From an uncultured Pirellula sp. (GTDB lineage: Bacteria > Planctomycetota > Planctomycetia > Pirellulales > Pirellulaceae), in assembly GCA_903930765.1 (NCBI GenBank), contig CAIYZV010000300.1, forward strand, positions 1 to 37,345: a DNA stretch of 37,345 bases, given 5' to 3'. Position 1 is the stretch's first letter, and every line of letters begins with the position of its first letter. Below are positions 19,701 to 27,499 of this stretch, piece by piece. The position numbers were made by a program, and so were the translations under genes. The notes under the pieces are model-generated. The model had not been told where the DNA came from and did no database searches. It was given only the letters and a program-made list of their open reading frames with translations.

Positions 19701-21032
19701 GTTGCAGAAGACCAAGAAATCCCCAAGGGACAAGTCCTTTGCGAATGGAACCCCCACAAAGTTCCGATCCTCTCCACCGTCGGCGGTAAGGTCGCCTTTG
19801 TCGACATCGTCGACGGCGAAACGCTCAAGGTCGAAAAGGATCCGAGTGGAAACCTGCGTCGTCGTATCCAGGACTCGCGAGGCAAGTTCCATCCGCAGAT
19901 CGTTATCGAAGACGCGGAAGGCAAGGCTGTTGACGTTCACTATCTGCCCGACAAGGCCGTTATCAACGTCCAAGAAGGCAAGAAGGTCAATGCCGGTACC
20001 GAACTGGCTGAAATGCCTCGCGAAGCAACCGGTGTTAAAGACATCACCGGGGGTCTACCTCGCGTCACCGAAATCTTCGAAGCTCGCAAGCCAAAGGATC
20101 CGGCGGTCGTCGCCGAACTCGACGGTACCGTAGAAATCTCGAAGGACCGCAAGCGTGGAAAACGCTCCATCATCGTTCGCAGCGAAAGCGGCGAAGAGGT
20201 GGAACATTTGGTTCCACCAGGAAAACGCTTCCTGGTTCACACAGCCGATATCGTCAAGGCAGGACAAGCACTCGTCGAAGGCCCATTGGTTCCGCACGAC
20301 ATCTTGCGTGTCAGCGGCGAAGAAGCCGTTCAACAGTACTTGCTCCATGAAATCCAACAGGTCTACCGCTCTCAACGGGTGGAAATCAACGATAAACACG
20401 TTGAAATCATCATCGCACGCATGCTGCGAAAGGTGAAAATCACCAACGCAGGGGATACCAATCTCCTGTCCGGCCTGGTCATGGACCGATTCGAGTTCAA
20501 GAAGCATAACGATCACGCCGCCAAGTGCATGAAAATCACCGATCCAGGTGATACCGAATTTGCTGTCGGTGCGATCGTTCCGAAAGAATCTTTCGACGCG
20601 TCCAACACTCAATCGGAAGGACTTGGTGGCAAGGCTGCCAAGGGCAAGAAACCTAAACCTGCTCACTCCGAAGTCCAACTGCTTGGTATCACCAAAGCTG
20701 CTGTCCAAAGCAACAGCTTCATCTCGGCGGCTAGCTTCCAGGAAACCACCAAGGTTCTCACCGAAGCCGCACTCGCAGGCAAAGTGGACCGACTCGTGGG
20801 TCTCAAGGAAAACGTGATCCTCGGACACCTGATCCCGGCCGGTACCGGATTCCGGGTCTTCCAAGACTCCGAAGTCAGCTACCGCAAGGAAGCCCTCGAA
20901 GACCTCGTCAATCGTGGTACCGCTGCAGCGGAACAAAGCTTCCCGCTGCTCAACGAAGCACCCAAGCCACAAGCTCCAGAAGAATCCCCTGAGATCGCTC
21001 CTCCGTCCGATTCACCTGTGGCAGAGGAATAG
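16719..21032 (+). CDS. rpoC: DNA-directed RNA polymerase subunit beta'
   Basis: A 1437-residue beta' subunit. The N-terminal zinc ribbon is [20 protein letters not shown]; the bridge to the clamp reads [17 protein letters not shown]. The active-site loop [15 protein letters not shown], which binds the catalytic magnesium, is intact. The second zinc site uses the Cys in NDCGTKQG with [13 protein letters not shown]. The C-terminus is an acidic, Pro-rich tail. The frame is open upstream to 16638, but the start at 16719 (MATATEAT) is preferred because CCCAGGAG lies about 10 nt before it. A strong intrinsic terminator follows 44 nt after the stop, so rpoBC is probably one transcription unit ending there. 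Confidence 0.98.
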   Translation: MATATEATYDRVNDYTSVKISLARPQDIRSWSFGEVKKPETINYRTYRPEKDGLFCERIFGPEKDWECACGKYRGMKYKGMICDRCGVKVTHSRVRRKRMGHIELAAPVAHIWFFKAMPSRLGNLLEMKTTSLEKVIYFQDYVVVNPGTTDLEAQQLLTEDEYRAARAKYGDAFEADMGAEAVRKLLQALDLVKLSEELRTELHETSSKQRKKELINRLKLVESIRDSENRPEWMILDVIPVIPPDLRPLVLLDSGNFATSDLNDLYRRIINRNNRLRKLVDLNAPEVIIRNEKRMLQQSVDALFDNGRCKRPVLGSSNRPLKSLTDMIKGKQGRFRENLLGKRVDYSARSVIVVGPRLKLHQCGLPKKIALELYQPFIIRKLKELGHADTIKSAKKMLERKDEEVWDILEQAIRNHPVLLNRAPTLHRMGIQAFEPTLVEGNAIHLHPLVCKGFNADFDGDQMAVHLPLSIEAQVEAHTLMMSTHNIFAPSNGKPIMSPSQDTVMGCNYISIMLAEQPGEGMIFSSPMEADYAYSSGKIALHAKIKVRLPKNRKLKSDEADAKLGRVVETTYGRILFNSILPDGMDFYNQSLKSSDLAMVISDCYQLLGRRATIKLLDDMNQLGFRESTHSGLSFGADDLVTPDSKAKHIAEADKKVMTFQKNYLKGVMTALERYNQVLDAWTAARELITKDMLAAMETDQHRGAWYVNPVFLMASSGARGGIEQIRQLAGMRGLMAKPTGEIIETPIKSNFREGLSVLEYFSSTHGARKGLADTALKTADSGYLTRKLADVAQNVVITMNDCGTKQGITKGVIYRGEKVEVRLTESITGRVSRQNIVNLITAETIVEENQMITRIIARKIEEMGLEKIQVRSPMTCDAPLGVCRTCYGMDMSTGSLVEEGMAVGIIAAQSIGEPGTQLTMRTFHIGGAAGTTVEESDIKSKKSGLVKFIRMRFVRNDDGHDVVLTRNCEIAVVDNRGRELERYEVPAGARLLVAEDQEIPKGQVLCEWNPHKVPILSTVGGKVAFVDIVDGETLKVEKDPSGNLRRRIQDSRGKFHPQIVIEDAEGKAVDVHYLPDKAVINVQEGKKVNAGTELAEMPREATGVKDITGGLPRVTEIFEARKPKDPAVVAELDGTVEISKDRKRGKRSIIVRSESGEEVEHLVPPGKRFLVHTADIVKAGQALVEGPLVPHDILRVSGEEAVQQYLLHEIQQVYRSQRVEINDKHVEIIIARMLRKVKITNAGDTNLLSGLVMDRFEFKKHNDHAAKCMKITDPGDTEFAVGAIVPKESFDASNTQSEGLGGKAAKGKKPKPAHSEVQLLGITKAAVQSNSFISAASFQETTKVLTEAALAGKVDRLVGLKENVILGHLIPAGTGFRVFQDSEVSYRKEALEDLVNRGTAAAEQSFPLLNEAPKPQAPEESPEIAPPSDSPVAEE

Positions 21033-21075
21033 TCCCAGAAACGGTCCATATTGATTTTTAAAATCGATGCATCGG

Positions 21076-21107
21076 GCGGGGCGAGTTGAATACTCGCCCC
21101 GCTTTTT
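21076..21107 (+). terminator. Rho-independent terminator of rpoBC
   Basis: A perfect 11-bp GC-rich stem, GCGGGGCGAGT (21076-21086) with ACTCGCCCCGC (21092-21102), encloses a 5-nt loop and is followed directly by TTTTT (21103-21107). It begins 44 nt after the rpoC stop. Confidence 0.9.
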
Positions 21108-21200
21108 CGTTCCTCGTCTCCCCAAACGGCCACTTCCCCAATTACCAATCCTTTTTTCTTGCCCATCGACTGCTGCCGATGACGGCACCACATCGATGTC

Positions 21201-22433
21201 ATGTTTACCCTCGAGGACTATCGCTGGCTCACATCCCCGTCCGGGCGACGCGCCTGGGAACAACTGCAGCTAGAAAAAGCACCCGCATCGCTGGGCTCCA
21301 TCAAGAAACTCACGGCGGGCGATGAGTCCCACGCCCGTCTCCTCCTGGAACAGCAGCGTATCGCCGATGGGAACGCCCGAAGAAAATTTTCGGAACCCCA
21401 TCGTTGGTTTTGGACACAACAGCTATTCGAGCAATCCTCCGACGAGCAAGTCGCCCATGACACTGCGTTGGACTTCCCACCACAACAAGAAGTCGTCGAC
21501 GGATGCTGTGGCGCCGGGGCCGACTCCGTCGCGCTGTGCACCCAGTCGCGCCCAACACTCTCCATCGACTTGGACCCGGTCGCGTGCATGTTAACCCATG
21601 CAAATCTCGAGTCGCATCGTCTCACACCTGCAGTTCACTGCGGGCCGATCGAGTCAACACCCCTGCCAGAACGATTCCATCTCCATGTGGATCCCGACCG
21701 ACGAGCCACCGGAAATCGAACCATTCAACCCGAACACATGGCGCCAGCATGGCCATCGCTCTCGCCGATTATCGCGAAAAGTACCAGCTGCTCTTTAAAA
21801 CTCGCACCCGGACTTAAATTTCCACATCATCTGGACTGGGGGCCATCGGGCCCACCCAGTGCACTACGATGGATCTCCCGCCAAGGCACCGTGCGACAGC
21901 AGCGATGGTACTGGCGCGTCGAACGCTGGCCCGAAAATGCGATTATCACCAGTTGCTTGACTCGGCAAGGGAATTGGCACCATGAGGTTTTTGCAGCCGA
22001 CAACATCGCATCCCACGCCGGATCGATAGACCCGAAATCCAATTTAAAGAATGTTTTTATCGCAGACCAAGACCCCGTACTGCGGGCCGCGAATGTTGTA
22101 TCCCACTTCGCCCTGCGAATCGATGCGTCGCTGCTCGGCGGAGATTCAGGGTATTACCTCGCCGACCAACCTCAGTTCCACCCAATGCTCACCTGGTTTA
22201 AGATCGATGATGTCTTGCCCTTCGACCGAAAAAAACTGCGTGCGTATGCACGAGTGCGCAAAGCGAAAAACTGGGAGCTGAAAAGCCGAGGCGTCGAGAT
22301 CGATCTCGACAAGACCGCCAAGGAACTCGAAACGCACCATGGTTCCGAGGAACGGGTGACGATCCTCTTCACTCGCCACGGAACCAAACATCTTGCGATC
22401 GTCGCGACGAGAATTGATGAACATGCTCACTGA
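21201..22433 (+). CDS. class I SAM-dependent methyltransferase with C-terminal THUMP-like domain
   Basis: A 410-residue protein. The SAM-binding motif I is VVDGCCGAGADSVAL, followed by the acidic end of strand 2 in SIDLDPVAC and a HVDPDRR stretch, where family members have the motif IV DPxR. The C-terminal part, VLPFDRKKLRAYARVRKAKNW...SRGVEIDLDKTAKEL, fits the THUMP-like domain of a widespread family of uncharacterised methyltransferases. An RNA substrate is an inference from that domain. The ATG start at 21201 lies 94 nt after the rpoC terminator; no strong ribosome-binding site is seen. The 3' end overlaps the bioD start by 17 nt, so the two are translationally linked. Confidence 0.82.
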   Translation: MFTLEDYRWLTSPSGRRAWEQLQLEKAPASLGSIKKLTAGDESHARLLLEQQRIADGNARRKFSEPHRWFWTQQLFEQSSDEQVAHDTALDFPPQQEVVDGCCGAGADSVALCTQSRPTLSIDLDPVACMLTHANLESHRLTPAVHCGPIESTPLPERFHLHVDPDRRATGNRTIQPEHMAPAWPSLSPIIAKSTSCSLKLAPGLKFPHHLDWGPSGPPSALRWISRQGTVRQQRWYWRVERWPENAIITSCLTRQGNWHHEVFAADNIASHAGSIDPKSNLKNVFIADQDPVLRAANVVSHFALRIDASLLGGDSGYYLADQPQFHPMLTWFKIDDVLPFDRKKLRAYARVRKAKNWELKSRGVEIDLDKTAKELETHHGSEERVTILFTRHGTKHLAIVATRIDEHAH

Positions 22434-23076
22434 TCTGGATAAACCGCCGCGAGGTGTCTTCGTCACCGGAACCGATACCGAAGTAGGGAAAACGTTTTTC
22501 TCTTCCAAGCGATTGCGGGAACTCCGTGCTCAAGGCCTTCACGTGGGCGCCTATAAGCCAGCCGCCAGCGGCGCTGCATCGATTCAAGAAAGCGACGCTT
22601 ACCAATTGTGGTCCGCGATCGGAAAAGTTCAAAGTATCGATTGGGTGAACCCTCAATCGTTCGCCGCGCCGTTAGCTCCACCGATCGCTGCTGAATTGGA
22701 GGGGAAAACCATCGACGATCAGCTACTCGTCGACGGCGTTCGGCGATGGCGCGGGCATTGCGATTTTCTACTGGTCGAAGGAGCAGGCGGACTGCTCTCG
22801 CCGATCTCTTGGCAACAAACCAACGCGGACATCGCCCGCCGGATAGGTTATCCCCTTTGGATCGTAGCACCCAATCGACTCGGAGTGGTTCATCAAATCC
22901 TGGCGACCGTTTCGGTCGCGATCGGGCATGGGTTGGTCGTCGAAGAGGTTGTACTGAACGATGTAATACCGACCTCCAACGACCGAGCCGCTCAGAACAA
23001 CGAGCGTTTACTCATGCCTTTCTTGAAAAGACTTACCCCCGAGACAACGTTTCTGCGGAATCCATTCCAAGGCTAG
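22417..23076 (+). CDS. bioD: ATP-dependent dethiobiotin synthetase
   Basis: A 219-residue enzyme that closes the ureido ring of 7,8-diaminopelargonate with CO2 and ATP to give dethiobiotin, the next-to-last step of biotin synthesis. The P-loop GTDTEVGKTFF, the substrate and phosphate-binding YKPAASGA, and VEGAGGLLSPI are all present, followed by a NRLGVVHQILAT helix that matches the dimer-interface region. The start ATG at 22417 (MNMLTD) is inside the end of the methyltransferase gene; a second ATG at 22423 is possible. bioA, bioB and bioF are not in the window, so the gene is separate from the rest of the pathway. Confidence 0.92.
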   Translation: MNMLTDLDKPPRGVFVTGTDTEVGKTFFSSKRLRELRAQGLHVGAYKPAASGAASIQESDAYQLWSAIGKVQSIDWVNPQSFAAPLAPPIAAELEGKTIDDQLLVDGVRRWRGHCDFLLVEGAGGLLSPISWQQTNADIARRIGYPLWIVAPNRLGVVHQILATVSVAIGHGLVVEEVVLNDVIPTSNDRAAQNNERLLMPFLKRLTPETTFLRNPFQG

Positions 23077-23091
23077 CGCTCAATGCTTCGC

Positions 23092-23114
23092 GTCGGCATG
23101 CCCGACAACTTTTT
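23092..23114 (+). terminator. weak possible terminator after bioD
   Basis: GTCGG (23092-23096) and CCGAC (23102-23106) flank CATGC and are followed by AAC and TTTTT (23110-23114). The stem is only 5 bp. It lies between the convergent bioD and alkaline phosphatase genes. Confidence 0.35.
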
Positions 23115-23177
23115 CCAAACAGTATCTCCCGGCCAGCCATCAAAACTTTCCGGTCGATTCGTGAAAAATACCATCCA

Positions 23178-24866
23178 TCAATCCGTTGGGATCAGTGCTT
23201 CGGGTTTCACCAAATGGAAGAAGTGGCCGTGGTCGGACGTTACGATCACGAGCGACTCATCCCACGCTTTCTTTCGTTCGATCCAGTTAAAGACAGTCTC
23301 AACGGCTTCCTCGCCGCTGAACACAGCTCCGATCGAACTGTCGATGTTGTTTCCATGATTGGCCCAATCAACGTCACCCGCTTCCACCATCAACCAAAAG
23401 CCTTGCTCGCGTTTCTCGAGAACTTCGATGGCAGAGGATGTTAACTGCGCGAGGGTCGGATTCTCTTGAATGTCGGCTTCCTTGTAGACCTCTGGCCCCT
23501 TGACGGTCGCTACAGGGCGATAATCCCCGTTGGCAGTTCGGAATGGCAAATGCCCAGTGACGGTGCCAAAGAATCCCAGAAGCCGATGCCCGCCAGCGAC
23601 CGCTTCTTTCGTTGCGGCATGAAGAACTTCCGGTCCGGGCATTCCTGGAGTTCGCTCGGCAACGATGTACTTCGCACCAGGCATTCCCTTCTTCACATCC
23701 ACCGCATCGCGATCGACATCCGCAAGATAACGGTTCCCTGGAACAAAATTCTCACCCTGACCAGCCCCCTTGTCCGTCATTTCTCCCCATCCTGCTCCCA
23801 GCAAAACATCCAGTCCCGGATAAGGATTGCTCCGATGGGAGACCGACGGCAAACCCAGCATGTCTCGCGAGATGTCTTGGTAGTCATCTCGGCTAACGTT
23901 GACCGCGTACGCAGCGGCGGGGGTCGCATGACAAATCGGTACGCTGGTCACCGTCCCTACTGCGAATCCTTTTTCTCGCTGAGCCCAATGCGCAATCGTC
24001 TCAGCATGCCGCTGGTCCGGGAACACATTGAGAGCACCATTGAGAATTTTCACCCCCGAGGTCATCGAACTCGCCGACGACGAAGAATCGGTGTACGCGT
24101 GCGGCGACTGCTTATTGCGTCCTATGGGATATTCGACGTCTGCTTCTTTTTCCCAAGGAGCACTACCGGCGAAGCGCCAATCGTAGCCGCCCAATTTCGT
24201 GGCTGGCTTTTTGTCGATCTGAGCATCGACATCGGTTTCCACCTCATCGCCCAACGGCGATGACACGAAATAACCAAAGTCGGTTGGACAGCGATTGTAA
24301 TCTTGGAAGAGAAGCCCTGTTCCTCGCCCTGACGCGTACGGAATCTTTCGCGCTTTATAGATAGCCGCGGCCCACGTCGTCTGCCAATCCATACCATCAA
24401 AAACAATCAGAAACACATACTTCTTCTTGCCACTTTCGATGGCGTGTCGTTGAATCCGATAAACATCGGTCTGGTCTGCATAGTTCGCCTTGGGATTCAC
24501 CGTATTGACCGGCAGGAAACCGTATGTTTTTTGCAGTCGCTCCGCGTCTCGGTAAATACTGTTTTCATTGATATAAGGCTGAAAGCTATCGCCGAATACG
24601 TAGATCGGGATGAGGCGATTCGAGTGGTTGGTCCAACTGCTGTAACTGCTGGGGCGATATCCCCAATATCCCCAATCCGCCGTCAACGCTGTAATCGCAA
24701 CATGCTGCAGCCGTGCCACAGAGTCGAGGCCTTCGGGAATCACCACCTCCTCAGGCTTGGGCGGTGGTTCCGTGGATTTGTCTTGCCCCACCCCAATGCT
24801 CCCCGAACTCCATGCGAGCATGCTGACTAAACTCACCAACCAAGCGTTTCGAAGTTTCTTGTTCAT
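23178..24866 (-). CDS. alkaline phosphatase (PhoA superfamily), exported
   Basis: A 562-residue phosphomonoesterase. An N-terminal signal peptide is clear (MNKKLRNAWLVSLVSMLAWS, with cleavage near SIGVGQ). The active-site set is recognisable: metal-binding D158 in IVFDGMD, nucleophile S261 in YTDSSSSASS, H313/T315 in ICHATPAA, Glu/Asp/His in MVEAGDVDWANHG and Asp/His in VTSDHGHFFH. The protein ends 13 residues after HFFH, without the HTG motif that carries the last zinc His (H412) in E. coli PhoA; the His at the end of HFFH or one from elsewhere may substitute. I cannot tell whether that is normal for this subfamily. It follows bioD convergently. A 9-bp inverted repeat lies 67 nt upstream. 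Confidence 0.9.
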   Translation of the reverse strand: MNKKLRNAWLVSLVSMLAWSSGSIGVGQDKSTEPPPKPEEVVIPEGLDSVARLQHVAITALTADWGYWGYRPSSYSSWTNHSNRLIPIYVFGDSFQPYINENSIYRDAERLQKTYGFLPVNTVNPKANYADQTDVYRIQRHAIESGKKKYVFLIVFDGMDWQTTWAAAIYKARKIPYASGRGTGLLFQDYNRCPTDFGYFVSSPLGDEVETDVDAQIDKKPATKLGGYDWRFAGSAPWEKEADVEYPIGRNKQSPHAYTDSSSSASSMTSGVKILNGALNVFPDQRHAETIAHWAQREKGFAVGTVTSVPICHATPAAAYAVNVSRDDYQDISRDMLGLPSVSHRSNPYPGLDVLLGAGWGEMTDKGAGQGENFVPGNRYLADVDRDAVDVKKGMPGAKYIVAERTPGMPGPEVLHAATKEAVAGGHRLLGFFGTVTGHLPFRTANGDYRPVATVKGPEVYKEADIQENPTLAQLTSSAIEVLEKREQGFWLMVEAGDVDWANHGNNIDSSIGAVFSGEEAVETVFNWIERKKAWDESLVIVTSDHGHFFHLVKPEALIPTD

Positions 24867-24932
24867 CGATAATTAACTTTTGCAAACAAACGGACCTGGG
24901 CCATCAACGCCCCGAACGACGGATTCAGTTCA

Positions 24933-24958
24933 CGGAAATCGAAAACACGCGATTTCCG
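24933..24958 (-). promoter_or_regulatory. inverted repeat upstream of alkaline phosphatase
   Basis: CGGAAATCG (24933-24941) and CGATTTCCG (24950-24958) form a perfect 9-bp inverted repeat with an 8-bp spacer, 66-92 nt before the phosphatase ATG. It could be an operator for a dimeric regulator or a leader hairpin. It does not resemble the E. coli Pho box. No T-run follows on the minus strand. Confidence 0.4.
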
Positions 24959-25095
24959 AGGATTGCTATCCTAGGCGATGGGGTGGCGGAGAAAACAGAT
25001 CGGGGCAACACTGAACGAAGAATTAACTCGAATTTCAAACGTACGCCGATCCCTCAGAATCACCTAATACATAGTCTCCGGCACATGCACGCTCT

Positions 25096-25431
25096 CTAGT
25101 ACTGTGGAATCCTGGGATCGATTTCGAGACTCCATTGATCGATCCCTCCCGCCATGCTGAGCGCATCAGGAAAGCCATTCTGGCGAAACCAATTGGCCAC
25201 ACGCAGCGATCGCCCACCGTGATGGCAATGCACAACCACATGCTTTCCTTGCCACGAATCGACCAATTCCTGCGAGGGAGGCCACTGGCTCATCGGCACC
25301 AAAGTCGCGCCATGGATACTAGCGGTTTGGTATTCTGCGGGCTCTCGACAATCAACGAGGCAAACAGCCACCCCCGAATCATCGAGCCCACGATCCAGCC
25401 ATCGTTTTACGGTGCTAACATCCACTTCCAT
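25096..25431 (-). CDS. rhodanese-like domain protein
   Basis: A single rhodanese domain of about 111 residues. The active-site loop is VVVHCHHGGRS, with the sulfur-carrying Cys followed by HHGGRS. CREPAEYQTASIHGATLVP is the conserved CH2A-type block, and GGIDQW at the end matches the C-terminal signature (GGIxxW). Such proteins transfer sulfane sulfur. The partner is unknown. ATG 25431 (MEVDVST) is preferred because the domain starts there; upstream in-frame starts are ATG 25476 and TTG 25479. No operon partner is adjacent: 229 bp separate it from the phosphatase start downstream. Confidence 0.85.
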   Translation of the reverse strand: MEVDVSTVKRWLDRGLDDSGVAVCLVDCREPAEYQTASIHGATLVPMSQWPPSQELVDSWQGKHVVVHCHHGGRSLRVANWFRQNGFPDALSMAGGIDQWSLEIDPRIPQY

Positions 25432-25562
25432 AAAACTATCCACCCTAAAAGGAGACCTAGAAATACAAGGTTGCATCAATTTGAAATGCTAACGCTTTCG
25501 CGCCAGCGGCCGAATCGTCGCATCTGGCCCCGCCGCTAGCCTCTTACGGCATACACTGCGGT

Positions 25563-25630
25563 AGCCGTGACTTTTTCTCAGCCGTGACTTTTTCTCAGCC
25601 GTGACTGTTTCTCAGCCGTGACTTTTTCCC
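25563..25630. repeat. 17-bp direct repeat array, four units
   Basis: Units starting AGCCGTGAC at 25563, 25580, 25597 and 25614 repeat at exactly 17 bp (AGCCGTGACTTTTTCTC). Units 1 and 2 are identical, unit 3 has one T-to-G change and unit 4 ends CCC. There are no spacers, so it is not a CRISPR array. The gene-free stretch 25432-25816 holds this array and the hairpin at 25707-25738; I see no gene in it. The unit resembles the 19-bp duplication before rpoC. Confidence 0.92.
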
Positions 25631-25706
25631 AATAGACGATCTCGAAAGCCTACCTTGGTTTGACCTGCCAAGCAATCGTAACTACGCATAAGGTGTATCA
25701 ACGAAC

Positions 25707-25738
25707 TGAGGCTGGGTAAGTCGTCCGACCCAGCCTCA
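25707..25738. terminator. 11-bp stem downstream of the DUF1559 gene
   Basis: TGAGGCTGGGT (25707-25717) pairs with ACCCAGCCTCA (25728-25738), with a 10-nt loop. It lies 79 nt beyond the DUF1559 stop, where a terminator is expected. There is no T-run on the minus strand; on the plus strand, T-rich sequence (25750s) follows at some distance. The direction is therefore uncertain. Confidence 0.6.
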
Positions 25739-25816
25739 ATCTTTCATTTCGTTTTTTGCTTTGGTTACCCGAACACCTCGCTCTGTGCGTCAGGAGTCCG
25801 TTCGCCTAACAAGGCA

Positions 25817-26956
25817 CTATTCGATGGAGCTAGCATCCCAGCTGTCGCCGGCATCCTTCGTTCCCATCGCACCCCATGCCCCGTAGGGACTGGGCAAGTT
25901 CGATCGAGCACCGTCGATCCCTTCAGGGGCTTCGCGAGACGCATCGCCAGCATCCACCGAGTTCGGGATGTAGCGAACATTGTTGTCCCCGAAGACGACG
26001 TGGGCACCCGAGCCATGGTAGCTGGAAGCAGAGGAAACACCCCACGACCAAAGCGATTCGTTGCAGGACGGGGAGTTCGGCGGCAGAATCGTTTGGATCG
26101 AACCGTGGTTGTAGTCACCGTCTTGCCAACGCATCCCTTGGGAGTGCCAAAGATCCCCGTTGTTCACCATCGCTGGGTTGTAGCGATCGCCGAGTTGCAC
26201 TCGCTTGCAACCGATCGGGAATTTGACGTTGTTTTGACCCGCCGCTTCCCAACGTGCTCCTTGGATCCGCAGCTTGCCCGCCCCTGTTCCTAGGTTCTGT
26301 GACGGTGTGGTTGCGATTTCACCGAGCAGAATGGTGTAAGCCGTACCGTCGGTCAATTCGGACAATCGACGCGCATAGCGTCCTTGGAACGCCCCGCGGT
26401 TTGCAGCAGGATGCCAAGCTGCATTTACGTTGACGACTGTGTCCCCATAGCACGCTGCATAGTTGACTCGCCCGGTACCATCGTAGTCCCAGTTCGCGTC
26501 AGGGTTCAGTTTCCCTGGGTCCGAAGGGCATCGCAGCGTCGCGATCTGAGTACGCCACGGTGTGAAGTTGCCTTGCATGTCCCAAGTCGATCGGAAGAAC
26601 GGACGTTGTGTTTGAATCTGATCGTACAACGCGTTCTGTTCCATTTGCGGCAATACCGAAACGAACAGTGAGTATCGGTTCACACCGACACGGCCGACGT
26701 TGAGGTCTTCGTCATCCACGCTCCAAGGGTTGTACGAGCATGGGCCTTGGCGGCCAGCAGGTAGACGCTTGTAAGCGGATTCATAGTTGAGAACGGCAAG
26801 TCCTGCTTGTCGAATGTTGTTCGAGCAGGACATACGCCGAGCCGCTTCGCGGGCAGCTTGCACGGCGGGCAACAAAAGCCCCACCAAAATACCGATGATG
26901 GCGATGACCACTAGTAATTCAACCAGTGTAAAGCCCGATCTGTGACGTCGAGTCAT
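25817..26956 (-). CDS. DUF1559 protein with type IV prepilin-like N-terminus
   Basis: A 379-residue protein with the prepilin cleavage site and helix GFTLVELLVVIAIIGIL, followed by LLLPAVQAAREAARRMSCSNN, the standard opening of the DUF1559 family. The rest is globular, with the usual C-terminal block around HVVFGDNNVRYIPNSVD. These pseudopilin-like proteins occur in very many copies in planctomycetes; their roles in the envelope are poorly known. GAGGGG lies 9 nt before the ATG. It is separated from both neighbours by long gene-free stretches, so it is probably transcribed alone. Confidence 0.96.
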   Translation of the reverse strand: MTRRHRSGFTLVELLVVIAIIGILVGLLLPAVQAAREAARRMSCSNNIRQAGLAVLNYESAYKRLPAGRQGPCSYNPWSVDDEDLNVGRVGVNRYSLFVSVLPQMEQNALYDQIQTQRPFFRSTWDMQGNFTPWRTQIATLRCPSDPGKLNPDANWDYDGTGRVNYAACYGDTVVNVNAAWHPAANRGAFQGRYARRLSELTDGTAYTILLGEIATTPSQNLGTGAGKLRIQGARWEAAGQNNVKFPIGCKRVQLGDRYNPAMVNNGDLWHSQGMRWQDGDYNHGSIQTILPPNSPSCNESLWSWGVSSASSYHGSGAHVVFGDNNVRYIPNSVDAGDASREAPEGIDGARSNLPSPYGAWGAMGTKDAGDSWDASSIE

Positions 26957-27393
26957 AGTGCGAACCCCTCAAGACAAAAAATGAATCGATATGACGTGCC
27001 GAAACGGCAAACAACGAACTCACCCTAAACTTGGATCACAACCAATCGGTTTGAGTTCCGTAATTCGTCAAGTGTAACCCAGAAAAGGAGACCATTCCAA
27101 CCCCAAGCCCCTCCAAGGTGGAAAAAATCAGCTTAAAACAACGAGTCGGCGACGCTGCGCAAAGCCGCGTTTTATTGACCTTGTCGAAACCGCCCTGCCC
27201 GTGATTGAGGCACTTGCATTAAACCCCAGACCAGAAGCAAATCCACCCGCGAGAAAAGGCTTATCGCTCAGCCAACTGACTCAGGGGGTATTCGAATCAA
27301 CCGCGACTAAGTCGATTCAAGACTCAACGAAGGATCGCGATTAAGTAAATCCACTCACAGCAATCGGCACACATAAGTCGGCCTACACGCGCT
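26957..27393. other. gene-free region upstream of the DUF1559 gene
   Basis: About 440 bp between the DUF1559 start and the repeat array behind the HtrA gene. I see no plausible coding frame, RNA gene or strong hairpin. The DUF1559 promoter should lie in the part near 26957-27150 on the minus strand, but no convincing -35/-10 pair could be assigned. Confidence 0.5.
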
Positions 27394-27489
27394 GGCAAGA
27401 CGGCTGGCAAGACGGCTGGCAAGACGGCGGGCAAGACGGCGGGCAAGACGGCGGGCAAGACGGCGGGCAATGCGGCGGGCAATGCGGCG
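27394..27489. repeat. 12-bp tandem repeat array, eight units
   Basis: Eight 12-bp units run head-to-tail: GGCAAGACGGCT twice (27394-27417), GGCAAGACGGCG four times (27418-27465) and GGCAATGCGGCG twice (27466-27489). The graded variants indicate stepwise slippage expansion. The array begins 11 bp beyond the stop of the minus-strand HtrA gene. Read on the minus strand in the +1 frame relative to that gene, it encodes RRIA/RRLA/SRLA tetrapeptide repeats. There are no spacers, so it is not CRISPR. Confidence 0.95.
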
Positions 27490-27499
27490 GGAAAGCCCT

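Noticed and set aside
25563-25630. 17-bp repeats as a CRISPR array
   Set aside because: The units are head-to-tail with no spacers, and there are no cas genes in the window.
27394-27489. 12-bp repeats as a CRISPR array
   Set aside because: No spacers between units; it is a simple slippage-type tandem array.
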